A stretch of 64,000 bases of DNA, taken from NCBI GenBank assembly GCA_003116975.1, contig BGKB01000103.1:1-64000 (forward strand), read 5' to 3'. The stretch comes from Aurantiochytrium sp. KH105. Its lineage: Eukaryota; Sar; Bigyra; Thraustochytrida; Thraustochytriidae. Positions 60,401 to 64,000 of the stretch are shown piece after piece. Each line of letters begins with the position of its first letter. Within the stretch, counting starts at the first letter, position 1. A program made the translations under genes and the position numbers. The notes under the pieces were generated by a model. That model was not told the origin of the DNA. It saw nothing but the letters and a program-made list of their open reading frames with translations, and made no database searches.

Positions 60401-61916
60401 GATCAAGGGCAAGGTGTGGGAGAATCGGCCCAAAATTGACTGTGTCTTTTGCGGACATCGATTTGCGATTAATCAGAACCTGGACACGCTTCTCAGTGCC
60501 GACAACACGAGCGAGGCGCTTGCCGATCTCAAGTTCATCTTGCGCTGCTCGAGCTGCAGACACGTCCTCCGCGCGACTCCAATTAAGCTGGATCGAATGC
60601 AGTCGTTGCAACGTCGTCTCGGGGTCGAGTCGCGTCGCAGGCTGCGCAACTTCCACCAGGGCCCTGCTCGAGCAGGACTTCATTCTACTTCCAAGACAGA
60701 TGCAAGTGCCGGATTTTACGACACCAACTTGGCCGTGATGGCTCCCTTTAGGCGCAAGCGCAAGGTGCCCAAGTTGTCGACTTCCTCAAAGAAGATTGGC
60801 ATTGAGCAGGAGGCGGATCTCATGGCGCGGCATGTTCATGAGCTCAAGCTGCGCACGCAGGCCAAGCAGTACAAGACATTCCATTCGCGCAAGCTCAAGC
60901 CCATGGCCCGTAGGCGAGCGCCCGTGCTCTCGCCCACGTCCGCGGCGGATCCTCGCAGTGCGCGCAGCCCGCGCAGCCCGCGCAGCCCACGCGCAGGAAG
61001 CAGAGTCCCATGCCTGAATTCTCCTTTGGGCAGTCCGGGGAGCGCAGCCGATGCTGGCATGGTGAGCTTTGCGAGCGGCAACCTGGGTGTCAATGGCGCG
61101 GTGCCCGAGTGCCTCGAAGAAGAGTCAAGCGAGCTGGGCGCGGTTCGATCCATTGATGCGGACTACCTTTTGCGCGAGGGATGCACACTGCGACGCTGCG
61201 CGACAGCGTCCGTGGCGCTACGAGGTCCTTCCTTGGTGCAAGACAGAAGTCTTTCTCGCGCAGTCGACTTCCGAAGCGAGACGCATGCCTTTAGTGTCAT
61301 GCACGGAGGCCTTCCCGCACCACGCATCCCTCAAGACGCCGTAGACTCGCTCTACTCTCTGGCACTTGCGCCGGACTTTTTGGACTTTGGTCTGGTGCGT
61401 GAACGCTCGGTGAGCACGCGGAGTCTACACATTACAAACCGGAGCAGCACGGCCATCCGACTCAAGGTGACGACGCATTGCGAGCACGTTGACGTGGAGC
61501 TCGCCGTCGACAAGGCCCCGAACAGGATCATTCCGGGTCTTAGCGGCTCACTCGTGGTGAAAATGACAACGACTGCCCCCGGCGTCCACCTTCGTGCCTC
61601 TGTGCGCATCTTCACCAGCGCGGGAGACACGTATACGGTTCCTGTGCGCGCTGTCGTGGCGTCCAAGGCCGACGCAGCTGTTGTCAAGGCTGCGCAGCGC
61701 GAGAAGGGCGCTGTATCTGCTGCAGCTGCCGCGGTCCTTCTCGACGCGGTACCCACGCGTCCTGCTTTGCCTTTGACGCCTTCGCGCATGACGAGTCCTG
61801 CGCCGAAGATCCCGAACGCCATTTCGAGCCCGACGGACCACGGCCGTGCGGAGTCCAACAAGAGTTTCTTTGACGACGGCGACAATCCGCTGTCCCCGAA
61901 CGACGACGCGGCGTGA
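54465..61916 (+). CDS. STAND NTPase with DUF4062, WD40 repeats, zinc-ribbon-like and ASH-like domains (TEP1/NWD1-like)
   Basis: A 2,483-residue protein from one exon. The DUF4062 domain (about 4-100) has VFISSTFRDTHFERD, DLRWGVT and GSRYGW, as in TEP1 and NWD1. A NACHT-like NTPase follows: Walker A GESGVGKSS near 305, Walker B VLVLDNLD near 525, separated by a long low-complexity insertion. A helical region leads to about a dozen WD40 repeats (about 1140-1965). A CVFCGHRF...CSSCRH pair near 1990-2030 looks like a zinc ribbon. A basic disordered tail and a beta-sandwich segment near 2300-2400 (LDFGLV...RSLHITNRSS) resembling ASH/MSP domains follow. STAND proteins are ligand-triggered oligomerising switches; the trigger here is unknown. 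The ATG at 54465 is the first in frame; the frame opens at a GTG at 54309. Confidence 0.85.
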   Translation: MVRRWRNVRVFISSTFRDTHFERDALTRLIFPELRQWCEERYLHVTEVDLRWGVTQEESAAGKAIEICLDEIDRSDIFLCLVGSRYGWVPDQYEVGTESRFVWVTEQEGLSITELEIMRGALNSQDTLAENVSHALFYFRNEDFLEKLKDTPKQLCEFTDGHTVYKSGELVYVPNEEKQTKLQALKQRIRDEATHKTNAIKTVIHEDYPSLYHTEERLSETNESAMRQFCAMILTDLKRAIDERYPITLRNDESNVEEVALENTYHQAYMDFRLSQYLARDAIVSQVVDFARREVVLDKMPLLVFGESGVGKSSVLAKVCEILQAEQAQHENPACNTNGSGSDANDTSPLSAPLQKISATKETSSTGRSDVAGLAAQLGASSLSQGKSPGGQLARPSGLLAKGQKKAQGARTKPSVLIRFFAGASPGSLHIHTMLRILVQELRRCVKKYRPKKRVDQLWTLLRTSLFVGNSMTLAGRLKDKESSASMRRSGKRHHYKILSDVPSTYGQLVEEFRRLLVEACEYTRLVLVLDNLDHLVRDKNHALTLSWLPHELPKNLRLIIGVESDETLALGPETSSPLSPSAPPDYPPPRRPLSPQLDRRSNSRRGRRLAARKASNKGSRSRKGAKDRHRKSRRTAQEPSSPFSDSGVDYRPRPLGVDASGSANFLFPEFNQFEQFEQRSFLESFQLHFRQHLKLHVPRLSREEAEVLICARLGQYGKKLSKTQMGILLNKASSGNPTWIVIACEELRVFNLYEKVTERILELAEDLQSLLDQMISRLELDHGPRFVRDALSILLCSRDGLFENEIVGILGVPLSSWSQLYYSIKPLLTNHTRSGDELISFSHYNFSLAILKRYFATSAYLTPEEVSLLPMRSPQAIPIHARLSKFFHESAFDANGAYNSENGRALSCLPYHLLHGRLFRTLEATLTDLEFVEALLTAGAGFSWIDDLASSCVAFELKLALQTAEANAPGLGLEAETRMGLGFGLLSPQSPSQTPRHLVPPTPKRNGQFQSASLTRSQSGLSAQNQQQQASSATAAGATLAGAGVQASQQASHLQQQQQLQQQNSEDLVEEEMIDRVRDYYAFAQRYTPELSGNPALVFQYAANLPDTNAASIAASKLWASETSRRPWLRWVNKIQEQGPCLVTLSGHTAPVLFVDISKDGKRVVSASEDCTIRVWIAATGESDFVLVGHKEAVTCAVISPDNPDVIVSTSRDGTARVWVKGVCALKFERHGRTPVLCCCISDCGRFVCTGDQSGALKIWEIFSEGECLHEFRFFPSAITMCRFSSDNEYIFCAGADNTIRGWRFKDGAQYMCKSGEAMCFAPNCADPQQKLMYCLRTSSMRLKIFDAEFVNQSLAQPSQIKAGELKAPAGGTPPGPQVLLREGTTMSLAERRGISGALGTPTRSQTILNTLRGPSSMQGSTASGLTAVSTTSVVGTSSLASKRPLTIQTVREDGSEDENLGAGGLGATPGSFLSSTRSSDGRGDADEDDESLSSEDALNRAVLRRSELARALLKDEEAHLATRCALSSTRRIAVAREDGNVSIFNVDTGEKVSVLHGHVARVNHCVYDSSGRTLVTASNDCSVKIWDPRRARLVANTPHKTKVVRTSFDKNNCLLSVSQEGCVCIWNAPTGVKTTMKSHDSAKDFVRDAGFAKNGEYYMTVSDVLRVATSRANEDQRTWMVPQQNTALWDISPCGRIVLCVETGSTDFHVWSLYSNPPKLLRTVTEAHERKITVCQFSADGALVYTAGNDGRIKVWNAVSLSAEKYSGSQFTTRLDLNQGETARPILILQDEKDLGLASLINSLHESPDGRKLLAISDSPDIKVFHLEAAVERFQTQIVTSLHAHDNRVTCAAWSRHPFTFASASVNGSIKVWASKTLECVSEISAHTSSILDIAFLPDGQRLASISSDKSLAIWNVTTGDQVNGMSFPSQPCQLSISFEGRYLAVGTHNGDLRILEVMSETTQFPMVTARRYCNLTIKGKVWENRPKIDCVFCGHRFAINQNLDTLLSADNTSEALADLKFILRCSSCRHVLRATPIKLDRMQSLQRRLGVESRRRLRNFHQGPARAGLHSTSKTDASAGFYDTNLAVMAPFRRKRKVPKLSTSSKKIGIEQEADLMARHVHELKLRTQAKQYKTFHSRKLKPMARRRAPVLSPTSAADPRSARSPRSPRSPRAGSRVPCLNSPLGSPGSAADAGMVSFASGNLGVNGAVPECLEEESSELGAVRSIDADYLLREGCTLRRCATASVALRGPSLVQDRSLSRAVDFRSETHAFSVMHGGLPAPRIPQDAVDSLYSLALAPDFLDFGLVRERSVSTRSLHITNRSSTAIRLKVTTHCEHVDVELAVDKAPNRIIPGLSGSLVVKMTTTAPGVHLRASVRIFTSAGDTYTVPVRAVVASKADAAVVKAAQREKGAVSAAAAAVLLDAVPTRPALPLTPSRMTSPAPKIPNAISSPTDHGRAESNKSFFDDGDNPLSPNDDAA

Positions 61917-62628
61917 TGTGGTGCATGCGTCCAGGATGCATGCCCTGGTAACCCGCAGCGGCGGGTCCGAAGACCAGTGTGCGGATCACACTTTGCTCGA
62001 TGTAGTAATGCGACGCGGCCGAGGGAAGTGGTGGCGTTGATGGTGATGATGATGATGATGATGATGATAATGATGATAATGATATTCGTGGTGGCCTATC
62101 TCCGTCGACAAGATCTTAGCGCGCCAGCACAGCTGTGCTTGCTTGCTTGCTTGCTTGCTTGCTGCTGGCTGCAGATGGATCTGCTCTGGTCTGATCTGAT
62201 TGATTGAAATCGCGACCCGTGGTCCGAGGCTGAATTCCGTTCTTGCTAGTCCCCATCACGCTCGCGCCTCCGTCTGAATCCTGTGCCGGGCCGTCGCCTG
62301 CACTGCTTGCACCGGTGCAACTGTCAAGTTCGTCCTCCCCTCCCCTCTCGCCGCCGCCGCCTCGCCTCGCCGCCACCGGCAGGCAGCAAGCAGCCGCACT
62401 CCCTCCGCTGCCGCCGCTGCTGCCGCGCGTCGCAGCCCTCGCTCGCGGGTTCTGGTTCTGGTCCTGGGCTCCTTCCTTCCTGGCTTGCTTGCTCTCGCCG
62501 CCTCCTTCCCTCCCTCCCTCCCTCCCTGCCTGCCTGCCTGCTCCGGGTCGAGCCAGGTCCCCCCTCCCGCGCCCGCGCTCCCGCCTCCGCGCTCGCGCAG
62601 CAGACCGCCTTCGCCCTCGCCCGCCCCG

Positions 62629-62646
62629 CGTCGCGTCGCGTCGCGT

Positions 62647-62676
<30 letters not shown>
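62629..62676. repeat. (GTCGC)n pentanucleotide repeat
   Basis: Nine to ten units about 190 bases upstream of the ABCC start. Confidence 0.95.
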
Positions 62677-62678
<2 letters not shown>

Positions 62679-62820
62679 ACTGTCAGCCAGGCCGCGCGCT
62701 GGTGGCTCGCTCGCTCGCTCGCTCGCGCGGCGCAGAGCGGAGCGGAGCAGAGCGGAGCAGAGCGGAGCAGAGCGGAGCAGAGCGGAGAGCGGAGCAGAGC
62801 AGCGCAGATCCGCGGCTCGA

Positions 62821-62862
62821 GAGCGAGGCGGGCGAGGCGGGCGAGGCGGGCGAGGCGGGCGG
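62821..62862. repeat. (GGGCGAGGCG)n decanucleotide repeat
   Basis: Four units directly before the ABCC ATG, G-rich on the coding strand and probably within the 5' UTR. Confidence 0.9.
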
Positions 62863-62867
62863 GCGCG

Positions 62868-64000
62868 ATGGCGGCGCGGGCGCGGGCGCGGGGGCGGTCG
62901 TGGTGCAGGGAGTTCTCGCTCCTGTGGCTGTTCCCGCTGGCGGTGCTGGGCTACCGGCTCAGGTTCGACGAGCAGGCGACGCCGCCGCTGCCGCCCAGCC
63001 TGCGCGCGAGCAACCTCGTGCCCCGCGCGCACGCGCTCTGGGCCCACGAGAAGAAGCGCAAGCGCAAGCTCGGCCTCGTGCGCGTCCTGGCCAAGCTCTC
63101 GTGGCCCTTCTTGGTCATGGGCGGCATCATGTCCGTGGTGCAAGGGCTCGCCACGGCCGTCGCCCGGCCGCTCCTCATCCGGGCGCTCATCAGCGAGCTC
63201 GAGCGCGGCCAGGACCGCGACGACGCGACGCTGCTCACCTACGTCGCCCTCCTGGCCGCGGCGCTGCTCCTCGAGGGGTACTCGTCGGTCTCGCTCAAAC
63301 ACGCGCTCTCGGACTTTCTGGGCCCGCTCTGGTTCACCACGGCCGGGGCGCTCATCCAGCGCCAGGCCCTGAGCATCCCCGGGGGCGTCACTTCAATCCA
63401 GGAGAGCTCTCTGCTCGGAAACGACCTCATGCGCACCTTCGAGAACCTCAAGTTCATGTGCCTGCTTCCCATGTCGCTCGTGGCCCTCGCCGGCGGCATC
63501 TCCGTCTTGATCGTCTCCATTGGCAAGGCCAGCGTGGTGGGACTCTGTGTCATGGTGGCAATCCTCGCCGTGAACGGCCGGCTCGCGCACCTTGCGCAGA
63601 TTGCCGAGGAGCAGGATCTTGACGCCAGCGACGCGCGACTCTCCTTGCTCTCCCAGGTCATCTCGAGCATCAAAGCGATCAAACTGAGTGCATGGGAAGA
63701 CAGCTTTGGCGAGCTGGTCAAGCAGGCCCGCGTCGTGGAAATGGCCTGTCTCGCACGCTACCGCACGCTCTCTCAATCGGGCGTTCAGCTCGGACGCGCC
63801 ACCCCAACGGTGTGCGCGGCTGTGTCCTTCATATACATGGTCAGTGTCTCGGAGAGCGTCAATGCTGCAGACGTTTTTGCGGCCCTCAATGTCTTTTTGA
63901 ACCTTCGTCTGCCTCTCATTCTCATTCCAGAGTGCATTACCTACCTTGGCGCCTTGCAAATTACGCTGCGTCGACTGGACCGCTACCTCCGTCTCGACCC
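62868..64000 (+). CDS. ABCC (MRP) family ABC transporter, N-terminal part, cut by window end
   Basis: 377 codons are visible, open to the window edge. After an Arg-rich start and one hydrophobic stretch comes a linker with EKKRKRKLG, then transmembrane domain 1. The cytoplasmic coupling helix reads DARLSLLSQVISSIKAIKLSAWEDSF (key residues SSIKAIKLSAWE, about 265-276), the hallmark of ABCC exporters. It is followed by NVFLNLRLPL and LRRLDRYL before the expected first nucleotide-binding domain. The N-terminal region is too short for the extra five-helix TMD0 found in long MRPs, so it is a short-type ABCC. Such proteins export conjugated organic anions; the substrate is unknown. The ATG at 62868 directly follows the GC-rich repeat; the first about 60 codons are less certain than the rest. 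Confidence 0.85.
   Translation, partial: MAARARARGRSWCREFSLLWLFPLAVLGYRLRFDEQATPPLPPSLRASNLVPRAHALWAHEKKRKRKLGLVRVLAKLSWPFLVMGGIMSVVQGLATAVARPLLIRALISELERGQDRDDATLLTYVALLAAALLLEGYSSVSLKHALSDFLGPLWFTTAGALIQRQALSIPGGVTSIQESSLLGNDLMRTFENLKFMCLLPMSLVALAGGISVLIVSIGKASVVGLCVMVAILAVNGRLAHLAQIAEEQDLDASDARLSLLSQVISSIKAIKLSAWEDSFGELVKQARVVEMACLARYRTLSQSGVQLGRATPTVCAAVSFIYMVSVSESVNAADVFAALNVFLNLRLPLILIPECITYLGALQITLRRLDRYLRLD

Larger units (their letters stand above)
61917..62867. promoter_or_regulatory. Spacer and 5' region of the ABCC gene, dense in microsatellites
   Basis: Contains (GAT)n at 62038-62092, (CTTG)n at 62136-62162, (GTCGC)n at 62629-62676 and (GCTC)n at 62706-62728. Imperfect GGAGCAGAGC repeats (62736-62796) and (GGGCGAGGCG)n at 62821-62862 follow, the last ending 5 bases before the ATG. 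The 459-codon frame crossing this region is an artefact. Confidence 0.55.

Noticed and set aside
10080-62862. Direct repeats considered as a CRISPR-like array
   Set aside because: All arrays are pure short tandem repeats without unique spacers, and the genome is eukaryotic.
62243-63622. 459-codon plus-strand frame and 348-codon minus-strand frame at the ABCC start
   Set aside because: They run through repeats and in other frames across the ABCC gene; the ABCC frame itself has the family motifs.

Overview
The window looks like nuclear DNA of a unicellular eukaryote, most likely a labyrinthulomycete (thraustochytrid-type stramenopile). It is GC-rich, with long, nearly intron-free genes rich in low-complexity acidic, Ser and Ala tracts. 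Introns, where found, use GTAAGT/CAG borders. The gene set is eukaryotic: cereblon, a B56 PP2A subunit, an SPX-EXS phosphate exporter, a NEMP nuclear-envelope protein, a family-A organellar DNA polymerase and a cyclic-nucleotide-regulated AGC kinase. The species assignment is inference from style and gene content; no marker gene fixes it.

Layout. 1-8,000 is gene-poor and starts with an AT-rich patch. It carries four identical tRNA-Lys(CUU) genes, each with the same TATA-plus-structured-leader module, and some degenerate coding scraps. 8,040-14,343 holds a divergent pair: NEMP (-) and a mitochondrial-type DNA polymerase (+) whose spacer repeat is interrupted by an assembly gap. 15,180-16,826 is a broken DNA transposon with a DDE-like domain and a Ulp1/C48-like protease end. 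18,033-27,719 holds a predicted myristoylated coiled-coil protein, an SLC37-type sugar-phosphate transporter and two tandem carbohydrate sulfotransferases. 27,988-41,154 holds a multi-PH-domain protein, an Ala-rich low-complexity protein, cereblon, a small LRR protein and a three-exon LIM protein. 41,557-52,843 holds a WW/three-CNB/AGC kinase, an SPX-EXS protein and PP2A-B56. 54,465-61,916 encodes a 2,483-residue STAND NTPase with WD40 repeats (TEP1/NWD1-like). The right edge cuts an ABCC transporter.

Genes run mostly in alternating convergent and divergent pairs. Every spacer lying 5' of a gene contains tetra-/pentanucleotide microsatellites, and no convergent spacer does. There is no operon-like logic. 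Functional themes are signalling (kinase, phosphatase subunit, PH, LIM and LRR proteins), phosphate and sugar-phosphate transport (SPX-EXS, SLC37), extracellular sulfated glycans (two sulfotransferases, which would suit the sulfated scales of thraustochytrids) and organelle DNA maintenance.

Several apparent long reading frames are artefacts of microsatellites or antisense shadows, and several true genes begin at an ATG inside a longer open frame. The starts given here were re-chosen accordingly.
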